From: Dyadobacter fermentans | GTDB lineage: Bacteria > Bacteroidota > Bacteroidia > Cytophagales > Spirosomataceae | DNA: 64,000 bases | NCBI RefSeq assembly: GCF_019924045.1 | Contig: NZ_JAHXBN010000011.1 | Location: forward strand, 310,001-374,000 | Direction: 5' to 3' | Part shown: one piece after another, positions 9,214 to 17,805 of the stretch | How the letters are laid out: the number at the start of each line of letters is the position of its first letter | How positions within the stretch are numbered: the stretch's first letter is position 1 | Position numbers and translations under genes: made by a program | Notes under the pieces: generated by a model | What the model was told of the DNA's origin: nothing | The model's input: only the letters and a program-made list of their open reading frames with translations | Database searches by the model: none

Positions 9214-10104
9214 TTAAGGAACTATATTAAACTCGTCTTTCAGCACCTGCAATGCTACCGATTCTTCGTGGCGGTAAAGGTCTTTATCGAAAAGCGCATT
9301 GTGGCCTGCGTTCTGCAAGCTGATCCAGCTGTGCGTCGCGTACTGGTCGTAATTGAAATGTTTGAAACGATGGCCTGCATTGTTCATATCTGCAAACCAT
9401 TTCACTCCCACATCCAAGCGGTCGTAAGCTCCGAATGCGGCGCCTTTGCCAACCGGCATCGTATCGTTGCGCGTTTTTTCCAGATCGATCATCGCCACAT
9501 ATTCGTTCAGCCGGCATTCGGGTAACGGCCATGGCGCAGCGCGGTCGACTACGAGCTTGTACTCCCCTGTACGAGCCTGCGGGTGCTTGGCTGCCAGTTG
9601 CATCAGCTCCTGATAGTCAGGCTTATATTCCGTATATCTTTCAGAATCACAGAGCCCCGCTTCCCGCGCAGGGCACACCCAGCACTGCCCGATACTACCG
9701 ATGCCCGACGCATCGCCAATACCATTTACATATTCTCCTACCAGGTCGCTTTTGAAATAAACATCATTATGGATCACCAGCAGGTATTTCTGGTCCGACT
9801 TCTCCCACGCATACTGGTAGCGCACCGCATGCCGGTAACGCTTGAAATTCAACAAAAAATCGAACTTTACGTTTTTAGTCCAAAGCCAGACATTCGGCTT
9901 ATAATAGACGATCTTATCACCGAAATGATCAAAAATGAATTTGAAATTCGGTGGCTCCGGCTGCTTGGCTTCTTCTACAAAATAGATTTTATTGATCCAT
10001 TGATGCGAATGCTTCATGAGCGTCAGCAGTGTAACGGCCGTCTGATACGGCTTACCGTAGGCGTTGATCGCCACATCCACACATGCTTTTGGAGAGTTCA
10101 TCAT
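9214..10104 (-). CDS. Glycosyltransferase-like protein (GT-A fold suspected)
   Basis: 296 residues, soluble, starting ACVDVAINAYGKPYQTAVTLLTL, which resembles the first beta-alpha unit of GT-A glycosyltransferases, and containing YLLVIHNDVYFKSDLV, which sits where a DxD-type metal motif would be expected. I cannot assign a CAZy family. Six or so cysteines and many aromatic residues are spread through the sequence. It lies 20 bases upstream of the ABC ATPase gene on the same strand and may be in its operon, which would suit envelope glycan synthesis; this is inference. Confidence 0.5.
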   Translation of the reverse strand: MMNSPKACVDVAINAYGKPYQTAVTLLTLMKHSHQWINKIYFVEEAKQPEPPNFKFIFDHFGDKIVYYKPNVWLWTKNVKFDFLLNFKRYRHAVRYQYAWEKSDQKYLLVIHNDVYFKSDLVGEYVNGIGDASGIGSIGQCWVCPAREAGLCDSERYTEYKPDYQELMQLAAKHPQARTGEYKLVVDRAAPWPLPECRLNEYVAMIDLEKTRNDTMPVGKGAAFGAYDRLDVGVKWFADMNNAGHRFKHFNYDQYATHSWISLQNAGHNALFDKDLYRHEESVALQVLKDEFNIVP

Positions 10105-10276
10105 CGTGTATGTCTTTCTTTTTTCCTAAACAAGTAGCCAAAGGTTGCCATTTAATCAGAAATCACCTGTTTTTCGTTTGAAAAAATTAGTAAGTGTATC
10201 GAAGCCGCTTTCCCGGTCTCTTCTCAATCGTCTCCTTACAAATATTTCAAAATAAGATACTTCGACCAACAGATCA

Positions 10277-10290
10277 TATGAAATTTCATA
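10277..10290. promoter_or_regulatory. 14-bp perfect palindrome, possible operator
   Basis: TATGAAATTTCATA reads the same on both strands and sits just upstream of the -33 element of the promoter for the glycosylasparaginase gene. Position and symmetry suit an activator or repressor site; the binding protein is unknown. Apart from this and the promoter, the 10105-10406 gap shows nothing else. Confidence 0.4.
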
Positions 10291-10296
10291 TTTTCA

Positions 10297-10327
10297 TTGA
10301 TCACAAATTTCGCGGCATGTATATTTG
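10297..10327 (+). promoter_or_regulatory. Bacteroidota-type promoter for the glycosylasparaginase/fucosidase genes
   Basis: TTG (10297-10299), a 20-base spacer and TATATTTG (10320-10327) match the Bacteroidota consensus. Transcription would begin near 10334, leaving an untranslated leader of about 70 bases before the ATG at 10407. Confidence 0.65.
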
Positions 10328-10406
10328 AAAAAATTTTAATTAATCCGCGGATTCATTTTTAAAATTTTACAAAACTACTCATACCATCCCACAAACCCGG
10401 ACACCC

Positions 10407-11462
10407 ATGGACACCAACCGCCGCTCTTTCCTCCGCTTGTCGGCCTTCGCATTGCCTTTTACACGCGTCAATCAGTTGTTTGCCAAAACGCCGGCGACCG
10501 GCGCACCGGCGACCAGAGCTGCGGCGGCTGGCCCGGTAGTCATTTCCACCTGGGATAGCGGGCAAATTTCAAATGCAGCGGCATGGCCGGTGCTCGAAAA
10601 GGGCGGTCGTGCCCTCGATGCCGTAGAGCAAGCCGCTATTGCCATTGAAAACGACATCAATTGCTGCGTAGGCCTGGGCGGCAACCCCGACCGCGACGGG
10701 CATGTGACACTGGATGCGTGCATTATGGATGAAAAGTCGAACTGCGGCGCGGTGGCATTCCTCGAAAGGATCAAACACCCGGTATCCGTGGCGCGCAAGC
10801 TCATGGAAACGACCCCACACGTGTTTTTGGTAGGCGCGGGCGCGCAGCAGTTTGCATTGGCGAACGGTTTCAAACTGGAATCCGGTAAACTTTCACCCGA
10901 CGCAGCCAAGGAATACAAGAAATGGCTCAAAAAGGCGGAGTACAAGCCCGTTATTAATATAGAACATAAGCAATCGAAAGGCCACGGCCCATTCGCACCG
11001 GCGCGGCTGGATAACGGTGATTTCAACCACGATACCATGGGTACCCTCGCGTTGGACGCGCAAGGTAACCTCTCCGGTATGTGCACCACCAGCGGTATGG
11101 GCTTCAAAATGCGCGGCCGTGTGGGCGATTCCCCCGTTATCGGCGCCGGTCTTTTTGTCGACAATGAAATCGGCGCGGCTACCTCGTCGGGACAAGGCGA
11201 GGAAGTGATCCGCGTAGCCGGTACCCATTTGGTGGTGGAGTTCATGCGCAATGGCTCCTCACCGGAAGAAGCTTGTAAAAAGGCAGTCGAAAGGATCGTA
11301 AAACGGGATCCCGAGCGCGCAAAGACTTTCCAGGTAGGCTTTCTGGCCATCAACAAGCAGGGAGAGGTCGGGGCCTATTCCGTCCAGCCCGGATTTGCCT
11401 ACACCATTACTACCGGCGACGGCAAAGGCAAAGTCGTTGCCTCCAAAAGCTATCTCTCGTAA
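10407..11462 (+). CDS. Glycosylasparaginase (N4-(beta-N-acetylglucosaminyl)-L-asparaginase), Tat-exported
   Basis: 351 residues of the Ntn-hydrolase isoaspartyl peptidase/glycosylasparaginase family. The autocleavage site is HDTMG, with Thr210 as the predicted nucleophile after processing; GGNPDRDG and SGMGFKMRGRVGDSP are family landmarks and match the glycosylasparaginase branch. The N-terminus NRRSFLRLSAFALPF is a twin-arginine signal. The enzyme releases the GlcNAc-linked glycan from asparagine. It lies 41 bases ahead of a GH29 fucosidase, which fits stepwise removal of N-glycans in the periplasm. Confidence 0.9.
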   Translation: MDTNRRSFLRLSAFALPFTRVNQLFAKTPATGAPATRAAAAGPVVISTWDSGQISNAAAWPVLEKGGRALDAVEQAAIAIENDINCCVGLGGNPDRDGHVTLDACIMDEKSNCGAVAFLERIKHPVSVARKLMETTPHVFLVGAGAQQFALANGFKLESGKLSPDAAKEYKKWLKKAEYKPVINIEHKQSKGHGPFAPARLDNGDFNHDTMGTLALDAQGNLSGMCTTSGMGFKMRGRVGDSPVIGAGLFVDNEIGAATSSGQGEEVIRVAGTHLVVEFMRNGSSPEEACKKAVERIVKRDPERAKTFQVGFLAINKQGEVGAYSVQPGFAYTITTGDGKGKVVASKSYLS

Positions 11463-11503
11463 ACCCTCACATAGAAATATTTACCAAACACTTAACCATT
11501 ACA

Positions 11504-12925
11504 ATGAACCTTAAATCGACAGCGGCGCTCCTGGCAGGGCTGCTATTGGCATCCGGATCCTATGCCCAGCAGCATTCGGAGCAAAATCACTCCAAATACG
11601 TTGCACCTACCGACCCGCTCGTGCAGCAGAAGCTTTCCAAATGGCAGGATATCAAATTCGGACTGCTGATGCACTGGGGAACATACAGCCAGTGGGGCAT
11701 TGTAGAATCATGGTCGCTTTGTCCGGAAGACGAAGGCTGGTGCGAGCGCCGCGGGCCGCATTCGCACGATTGGTTCGAATATAAGAAGGCTTACGAGGAC
11801 ATCGCTAAAACCTTCAACCCCGTGAAGTTCAATCCCGACCGCTGGGCGAAGGCAGCCAAAGGTGCCGGTATGAAATATGTGGTGTTCACGACCAAGCATC
11901 ACGACGGCTTTTCGATGTTCGATTCGAAATACACCGATTACAAAATCACCAACACGCCATTCAAAACCAACCCAAAGGCGAACGTTACCAAGGAAGTACT
12001 GGCCGCATTCCGCAACGAGGGCTTCATGACGGGTACCTATTTCTCAAAACCCGACTGGCATACCGACTCCTACTGGTGGCCTTATTTTCCGCCCAAGGAC
12101 CGAAATGTATCCTACGACCCGAAGAAGCGGCCCGAAATCTGGAACAAGTTCAAAGACTTCACCTACAACCAGATCGAAGAGCTGATGTCGGACTACGGCT
12201 CGGTGGACATCCTGTGGCTCGACGGCGGCTGGGTACGCCCGTTCAGCAGCATCGATACGACCATCAGCTGGCAGAAAACGATTCCTTACGACCAGGACAT
12301 CGATATGGCGCGCATCGCTAAAATGGCCCGCTCGCACCAGCCCGGCCTGCTCGTAGTGGACCGCACTGTTACCGGCGAATTCGAAAACTACGTAACACCC
12401 GAGCAATCGATCCCTGATCATTATATGTCCATTCCATGGGAGTCCTGCATGACGATGGGCGATTCGTGGTCTTATATCCCGAAAGAAAATTTCAAGTCGA
12501 CCCAGAAACTGGTTCACACGCTCGTTGATATCGTTGCAAAAGGCGGCAACCTCCTCCTCAACGTTGCTCCCGGCCCTGACGGCGAATGGCACGAAGAAGC
12601 CTACACGCGACTCGAAGAAATGGGGAAATGGATGAATGTAAATGGTATGGGTATCTACGAAACCAAGCCGCTGGCTCCCTACCGCGCCGGCAAATGGGCT
12701 TATACCAAAAAAGGAAGCACCACGTATGCATTTTACCTCGCCGAAGCAGGCGAAAAGCTGCCGGCGAGCCTGAAGCCAGAAGGGTTGGACATTCCTGCGA
12801 AAGCGAAAATCACATTTGCAGGGAATAAAAAGACATTGAAAGTGAAGAATGGTGCGATTGAGCTGCCGGCTAAAACCGTGGCAGAAGTAGGTACGCAGCC
12901 TGCTTATTTATTTGTGATTAATTAA
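11504..12925 (+). CDS. Alpha-L-fucosidase, GH29
   Basis: 473 residues with a signal peptide (LLAGLLLASGSYAQ). GH29 hallmarks are GLLMHWGTYSQWG near residue 55, FTTKHHDGF near 130 and VDILWLDGGWV, where Asp240 is the expected nucleophile. A short beta-sandwich follows the TIM barrel. It removes alpha-linked fucose from glycans, probably in the periplasm. It sits between the glycosylasparaginase and a second GH29 gene, all on the plus strand. Confidence 0.93.
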   Translation: MNLKSTAALLAGLLLASGSYAQQHSEQNHSKYVAPTDPLVQQKLSKWQDIKFGLLMHWGTYSQWGIVESWSLCPEDEGWCERRGPHSHDWFEYKKAYEDIAKTFNPVKFNPDRWAKAAKGAGMKYVVFTTKHHDGFSMFDSKYTDYKITNTPFKTNPKANVTKEVLAAFRNEGFMTGTYFSKPDWHTDSYWWPYFPPKDRNVSYDPKKRPEIWNKFKDFTYNQIEELMSDYGSVDILWLDGGWVRPFSSIDTTISWQKTIPYDQDIDMARIAKMARSHQPGLLVVDRTVTGEFENYVTPEQSIPDHYMSIPWESCMTMGDSWSYIPKENFKSTQKLVHTLVDIVAKGGNLLLNVAPGPDGEWHEEAYTRLEEMGKWMNVNGMGIYETKPLAPYRAGKWAYTKKGSTTYAFYLAEAGEKLPASLKPEGLDIPAKAKITFAGNKKTLKVKNGAIELPAKTVAEVGTQPAYLFVIN

Positions 12926-13032
12926 GATCCGATAGGAAAACGGCAATAGATTTGGTGAACTCGCTCAAAAAAAACGATCTTCACTCTCGATTTGCATCAC
13001 CCCTATCTGTATCATCAGAAACACCTTTTCAA

Positions 13033-14496
13033 ATGATCAAAAAAATATCTGGTCTCCTCTGCCTGACGGCGTCGATCGCTTTTGCACAAACTCCTCCAAA
13101 ACCTTACGGCGCATTGCCGGCAGCGCGTCAGATCGCATGGCACGAAACCGAAGTTTACGGTATCATGCACTTCACGCCTACCACCTTCGAAAACAAGGAA
13201 TGGGGCTATGGCGATGCAGATCCCAAAACTTTCAATCCAAGCGATTTCAATGCCGACCAGATCGTGCAAGCCGCCAAAGCCGGCGGGCTCCGCGGTATTG
13301 TCCTTGTGGCGAAACACCACGACGGCTTCTGTCTCTGGCCGACCAAAACGACCGACTATAATATTACCAAAAGCCCGTTCCGCGGCGGCAAAGGCGACCT
13401 CGTACGTGAGGTGGCGGATGCAGCGCGCAAACATGGGTTGAAATTCGGGGTGTATTGCTCGCCCTGGGACCGCAATAATGCCAAATACGGTACGCCGGAA
13501 TACATTAAGATTTACCGCGAGCAGCTCCGTGAGTTGTACACCAATTACGGTGACCTGTTTATGTCGTGGCACGACGGCGCGAACGGCGGCGACGGCTACT
13601 ATGGCGGCGCGAGAGAGAAGCGTTCGATCGATAACACTACTTACTACCAGTGGGATTCTACCTGGACCAACTACACCCGCAAACTGCAACCGAACGCGAA
13701 CATTTTCAGCGATATCGGCTGGGACGTGCGCTGGGCGGGTAACGAGGACGGCAGCGTGAACCCCACTTCATGGGCAACATTGACGCCGAAGCCATCCGAA
13801 GGCCAGAACGTGGCGGTACCAGGCCAGGCGAATGCGACCGAAAACCCCGGCGGAACCCGCGGCGGGAAATTCTGGATCCCGGCGGAATGCGATGTGCCAT
13901 TGCGCAAAGGCTGGTTCTACCACGCCAACGAAAAGCCTAAAACACCCGAGAAGCTGTTTGATCTCTATCTGAAAAGTGTAGGACGCGGCGCAGCCCTCGA
14001 CCTTGGTCTTGCCCCCGACACCCGCGGTCAGCTGCATAACGACGACGTTGTGGCGCTCAAAACCTTCGGCGACCACGTTAAAAACACTTTCGCGACAAAC
14101 CTCATCGGTCGTGCGTCTTCGAAAGCGGTGAATGTACGCGGTTACAACTCCGTTTACAGCGCCAAAAATCTCCTCGACGGCAAACCCGACACATACTGGG
14201 CAACGGACGACGATTTCAAAACGCCGGAAGTGATGATCGAAATGAACCAGCCGATCGTGTTTGACATCATCAGTTTGCAGGAGTACATCAAACTGGGCCA
14301 GCGTATCGAAGAATTCGCCGTTGATGCCTGGATCGGAAACGAATGGAAGGAAGTGTACAAAGGAACCAGTGTAGGCGCAAAGCGCATCGCCAAACTCGAT
14401 GTGCCTATCACTTCCAACAAAGTGCGTCTTCGTATCACCAAATCGCCTGTCAGCATCGCGATTAGCGAGTTCGGGGTTTATAAGGATACTGAATAG
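13033..14496 (+). CDS. Alpha-L-fucosidase GH29 with C-terminal F5/8C (CBM32-like) domain
   Basis: 487 residues from the ATG at 13033, which opens a signal peptide (MIKKISGLLCLTASIAFAQ). An upstream TTG in frame is not needed. The catalytic barrel has VAKHHDGFCLW and LFMSWHDGANG (probable nucleophile Asp181), a form seen in the second GH29 subgroup, which acts on branched fucose linkages. From about residue 355 on, NLLDGKPDTYWATDD and SEFGVYKD mark a discoidin-like carbohydrate-binding domain. A TAGATTTG at 12947-12954 could be an own -7 element, but no good -33 is present. It ends just before a strong terminator hairpin. Confidence 0.9.
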   Translation: MIKKISGLLCLTASIAFAQTPPKPYGALPAARQIAWHETEVYGIMHFTPTTFENKEWGYGDADPKTFNPSDFNADQIVQAAKAGGLRGIVLVAKHHDGFCLWPTKTTDYNITKSPFRGGKGDLVREVADAARKHGLKFGVYCSPWDRNNAKYGTPEYIKIYREQLRELYTNYGDLFMSWHDGANGGDGYYGGAREKRSIDNTTYYQWDSTWTNYTRKLQPNANIFSDIGWDVRWAGNEDGSVNPTSWATLTPKPSEGQNVAVPGQANATENPGGTRGGKFWIPAECDVPLRKGWFYHANEKPKTPEKLFDLYLKSVGRGAALDLGLAPDTRGQLHNDDVVALKTFGDHVKNTFATNLIGRASSKAVNVRGYNSVYSAKNLLDGKPDTYWATDDDFKTPEVMIEMNQPIVFDIISLQEYIKLGQRIEEFAVDAWIGNEWKEVYKGTSVGAKRIAKLDVPITSNKVRLRITKSPVSIAISEFGVYKDTE

Positions 14497-14508
14497 CAAC
14501 CAAAACCA

Positions 14509-14552
14509 ATGCAAGAAGGGCCGAAACTATTAAGTTCCGGCCCTTCTTGCAT
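14509..14552. terminator. Bidirectional terminator hairpin between convergent genes
   Basis: A 20-bp inverted repeat with one mismatch (arms 14509-14528 and 14533-14552, core AAGAAGGGCC / GGCCCTTCTT) and a 4-base loop. It lies between the convergent GH29 and GH76 genes and can serve both; flanking T runs are weak. Confidence 0.8.
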
Positions 14553-14564
14553 TTAAATCTCATA

Positions 14565-15644
14565 TCACTCCTTCGAAAGCCGCTCCAACCGTGCGTACAT
14601 TTCCAGCATTGCCCCCTGGTCGATGAGCGTTTTTACCGGTTTGCGACCCAGCAGGTTTTTGCCGTCGCGCTCATCTTTCCAAATCCGCTCGGCATCGGCG
14701 ATGAAGATTTGATAGTCGCCGGCTTGCGGGTCGATTTTGTGCAGCTCTTCAAAACCGCGCAACAGCACTACATTGAACCAATAGTTATCCGGTAGCCTGT
14801 TATTCTTGTAAAAATACTTTTTGGAGCCTTCGGCCAGCGCCTTTGCCTCGTCGAGATATTCCTTTTTGCCGGTAATATTGTGTAGCAAAACGGCCGATTG
14901 CAGCATGGTACCGGTATTATAAGAGTATTTGGCTGAATCAATTTTCAACGACGGCACTTTAATTGCATCATAATAAGTGTCATCGCTTGCGCGGAGGTTC
15001 TTTTTGGTCCAATCGTAAAGGCCGATCGCCGTTTTGAGGTATTCCGGTTCTTTTTTGATCTGGTATAATTGCAACGCAACGAGTATTCCGGGGCCATTCG
15101 AGCAGGTGTTTTTCGTATTCTTCTCGTCCTCTTTCCAGTAGAGACCTCCGCCCGCCTTGTCGTCGTAGCCCGTCATCATGAACCGGTAAATTTCCTCGGC
15201 GATGCTCAGGTAATCCTTCTCGCCCGTGCGGTTGTACGCATCCAGACACGCAATCGCGATCCATTGGTTATCGTCGTAAAAACGCGAGTCCTTTTGCTCG
15301 CTTGTCACATACGCCTGGTAACCGGGAGCGGGTGCGCTCGTATTATAGTATTGCTTAATGGCGCCCAAAACCGGCTTCATGTATTGCTTGCCCGGACTTA
15401 CTGCCTCCGATTCGGTCGCGGCCTGGAGCAATGCACAAAGCGGCCACAGATAGGAATGCGGCTTTTCATTCTTGCCATTTGTTTCCACAAAAAGGCCCGT
15501 CGACGATTCGTAAAATACGCCTTCGATGTTGTAGAGAATTTGTCCGCGGCGCGATTTGTAGTCGGGCGTGGCAGACTGGGATGCGGCGGGGTCGAAACGG
15601 GCCATGCCGAGCAAAACCAGCGCCGTCGTGTACATACTTTTCAT
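14565..15644 (-). CDS. Glycoside hydrolase family 76 protein (alpha-1,6-mannanase-like)
   Basis: 359 residues, signal peptide then an alpha/alpha toroid. The paired catalytic aspartates are in SRFYDDNQWIA (Asp124, Asp125), the hallmark of GH76; TGGGLYWKED-like and NGPGILVALQLY stretches also fit. GH76 enzymes cleave alpha-1,6-mannose backbones. The gene faces the FecI/FecR SusCD locus and lies back to back with the fucosidases, so host or fungal glycans are likely targets. Confidence 0.88.
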   Translation of the reverse strand: MKSMYTTALVLLGMARFDPAASQSATPDYKSRRGQILYNIEGVFYESSTGLFVETNGKNEKPHSYLWPLCALLQAATESEAVSPGKQYMKPVLGAIKQYYNTSAPAPGYQAYVTSEQKDSRFYDDNQWIAIACLDAYNRTGEKDYLSIAEEIYRFMMTGYDDKAGGGLYWKEDEKNTKNTCSNGPGILVALQLYQIKKEPEYLKTAIGLYDWTKKNLRASDDTYYDAIKVPSLKIDSAKYSYNTGTMLQSAVLLHNITGKKEYLDEAKALAEGSKKYFYKNNRLPDNYWFNVVLLRGFEELHKIDPQAGDYQIFIADAERIWKDERDGKNLLGRKPVKTLIDQGAMLEMYARLERLSKE

Positions 15645-15858
15645 AAAGAGTTTCGATTTTTTGAGTAGAAGGAGCCCCTGAGAGGTTCTCTACTTGAAAG
15701 ATCCTCCACAAATCGCCGGCCCCAAAAACCTCATTACCGGCGTTTAGTAAAATAGAATAATAAAATTTGGTTATTCTAATAATATACAAAACACTATTTT
15801 ATATATAGTTCACATCTCCTACTTTTGATTAAATCCCCCATTAACCTGGCTAAGCTCC

Positions 15859-16470
15859 TTGACTGCATTTGGCAAACATACCGACGATGCCGTGCTTTGG
15901 AATTCGTTCCGTGGTGGGGACGAGCACGCATATACGGAGCTTGCTAAGCGCTATTACCGGACCCTTTTCCAGTATGGCCAGCGGTTCACGCATAATATGC
16001 AGTTGATCGAAGATGTGATCCAGGACCTACTGGTACATTTGTGGCTGCATCGTGCCACTATTAATGAGACTCCTTCGGTGAAATTTTACCTTATCAAGGC
16101 TTTCCGCCACCGGATGCTGAAAACCATGAAACCGCTATCCGAAGAAACCGGACTGACCGAAGAATGCGATCACCTGCTGTCCGAATTTTCGAGCGAAGAG
16201 CACTGGATTGGCCGCGAACACGATCTGGCGTTGAAAAGACAAGTCCATACGGCGATCCACCAATTACCGGCGCGGCAGCAGGAAGTCATTTACCTGCGTT
16301 TTTTTCAAAACCTCATGCCCGAGGAAATTGCCGGGCTCCTGGCAATCAATGCACAGTCGGTAAGCAACATCATCCAGCGGGCATTATCCAATCTGCGCGG
16401 GCTATGGCACACGCCTCCTTCCATTTCGGTCATCCTTTGCTCATTTTGCCAAATTTCCTCCTGGCTATGA
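15859..16470 (+). CDS. ECF RNA polymerase sigma factor, FecI-like
   Basis: About 203 residues with sigma region 2 (ELAKRYYRTLFQYG, LIEDVIQDLLVHLWLH) and region 4 (LPARQQEVIYLRFF, LLAINAQSVSNIIQRAL). It is the Bacteroidota type encoded beside FecR and STN-SusC genes and would direct polymerase to that locus when released by the anti-sigma factor. The frame has no upstream ATG; TTG at 15859 is the best start. A TACTTTTG at 15820-15827 may be its -7 element. Confidence 0.9.
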   Translation: MTAFGKHTDDAVLWNSFRGGDEHAYTELAKRYYRTLFQYGQRFTHNMQLIEDVIQDLLVHLWLHRATINETPSVKFYLIKAFRHRMLKTMKPLSEETGLTEECDHLLSEFSSEEHWIGREHDLALKRQVHTAIHQLPARQQEVIYLRFFQNLMPEEIAGLLAINAQSVSNIIQRALSNLRGLWHTPPSISVILCSFCQISSWL

Positions 16471-16548
16471 TTTAGTCTGAAAAATTTTCAGCCCCAACCG
16501 AGTATTCCAGCAGAATGAATGGATAATGTATAAAAAGCGCATTATTCC

Positions 16549-17631
16549 ATGCTTCAAGACCATTCCGGCCATTTACTACAATCCCTGCTCGAAAATCCAG
16601 CATTCAGATGCTGGGCAGAAGGCAGATGTGCCGAAGACGGACCCGTGTGGCAGAAATGGGCGACGGAGCATGAAGACGGGCAGACCATTCTCCGCCAAGC
16701 CGTGGAGATTGTACGTGCCGTACCTGTACGCGACGAACATCTGACAGAGGAATACATCCAGCACAAAGTCAGTGACGCACTGCAAGCCGCGAAACGGCAG
16801 GAGCAAATGGACAACAACCGGAAAAAGGAATCCTTTTTTCCTGTCTTCCTCTCGGGATGGAACGTCGCGGCGAGCCTGCTGATCGTTGCCGGGCTTGGCT
16901 TTGCATTGTTCCGTATTTACCATCATGCGCATCCGGCCGCGAAGGTGGCACAGACCAGCCCGCCCGCAAATGCATTGAAAGAAGTAGCCAATACGGAACG
17001 ACCGTTCAAATATGTGCAGCTTCCCGATGGCACCTCCGTGGTGCTGCACCGCAACAGCACCCTCAAATACCCCCGGGCATTCACGGGTCAAAAACGCGAA
17101 GTGTACCTGACGGGCGAGGCGTTTTTTGAAGTAACCAAGAATCCTGAACAACCGTTTTTTGTTTACGCAGAAGAACTGGTCGCCAAAGTCCATGGCACCA
17201 GTTTCAGTATCAAGGCCATTGCCGATGAAAAGGAGATTACCGTTGCCGTCAAAACCGGTAAGGTATCCGTTTTCAGCGAGCGGGCCTCCCCCACTCTCCT
17301 GCTCACCTGTAATCAGCAGGCCACGTTCGAGCGCTCGCAAGCGAAGTTCGTCCGATCGGCGCTTAAAAGCCCTGTCTTGCTGAACATCCCTATTGAAAAT
17401 CAAGAATTTACTTATTCAGAAGCACCAGCGACAGCAGTTTTCGACGCACTTGCGAAAGCCTATGGCGTGAACATGGTATTCGACCGGAACAGTCTGGCGC
17501 ATTGCAGCATTACGGCGACGCTCGGCGACGAGCCGCTTGAAAACAAGCTGAAATGGCTCTGTACCATCCTCGAAGCAAAATACACCATTACCGAAGACAG
17601 TATCACCATTACAGGAAACCCATGCAACTGA
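16549..17631 (+). CDS. FecR-type anti-sigma factor with DUF4974 domain
   Basis: 360 residues: a cytoplasmic N-terminal segment, one membrane helix (NVAASLLIVAGLGFALF), a periplasmic FecR domain (YVQLPDGTSVVLHRNSTLKYP, VYLTGEAFFEVTKNPEQPF, VHGTSFSIKA) and a C-terminal DUF4974 domain that resembles STN (LENKLKWLCTILEAKY). It senses the ligand state of the outer-membrane SusC through its STN domain and controls the sigma factor encoded upstream. Confidence 0.92.
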   Translation: MLQDHSGHLLQSLLENPAFRCWAEGRCAEDGPVWQKWATEHEDGQTILRQAVEIVRAVPVRDEHLTEEYIQHKVSDALQAAKRQEQMDNNRKKESFFPVFLSGWNVAASLLIVAGLGFALFRIYHHAHPAAKVAQTSPPANALKEVANTERPFKYVQLPDGTSVVLHRNSTLKYPRAFTGQKREVYLTGEAFFEVTKNPEQPFFVYAEELVAKVHGTSFSIKAIADEKEITVAVKTGKVSVFSERASPTLLLTCNQQATFERSQAKFVRSALKSPVLLNIPIENQEFTYSEAPATAVFDALAKAYGVNMVFDRNSLAHCSITATLGDEPLENKLKWLCTILEAKYTITEDSITITGNPCN

Positions 17632-17673
17632 TTATTCACTTCAAAACCCGACTATTTGGATAAAAACAACAAA

Positions 17674-17704
17674 AGGTGAACGATGCTACCAACATCATTC
17701 ACCT
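17674..17704 (+). other. RNA hairpin in the leader of the STN-SusC gene
   Basis: AGGTGAACGATG and CATCATTCACCT pair with one mismatch around a 7-base loop, about 100 bases before the SusC start. No T run follows, so it is more likely an mRNA structural element than a terminator. The rest of the 17632-17805 gap shows no clear promoter. Confidence 0.4.
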
Positions 17705-17805
17705 GGATGAAATCCCCTCTTTCTGTGCTGGCGCTAAGAAGGTCCCTTTGTGGGGACACGGGAATTATTTTGCCGATTTTTTAAACCTACAAAACAGACA
17801 AAAGT

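Noticed and set aside
10472..11356. Minus-strand frame of 294 codons opposite glycosylasparaginase
   Set aside because: The plus-strand gene has full family motifs; the antisense frame has none.
12947..12954. Promoter for the second fucosidase
   Set aside because: TAGATTTG fits a -7 element but no -33 element is at the right distance, so it is only mentioned with the gene.
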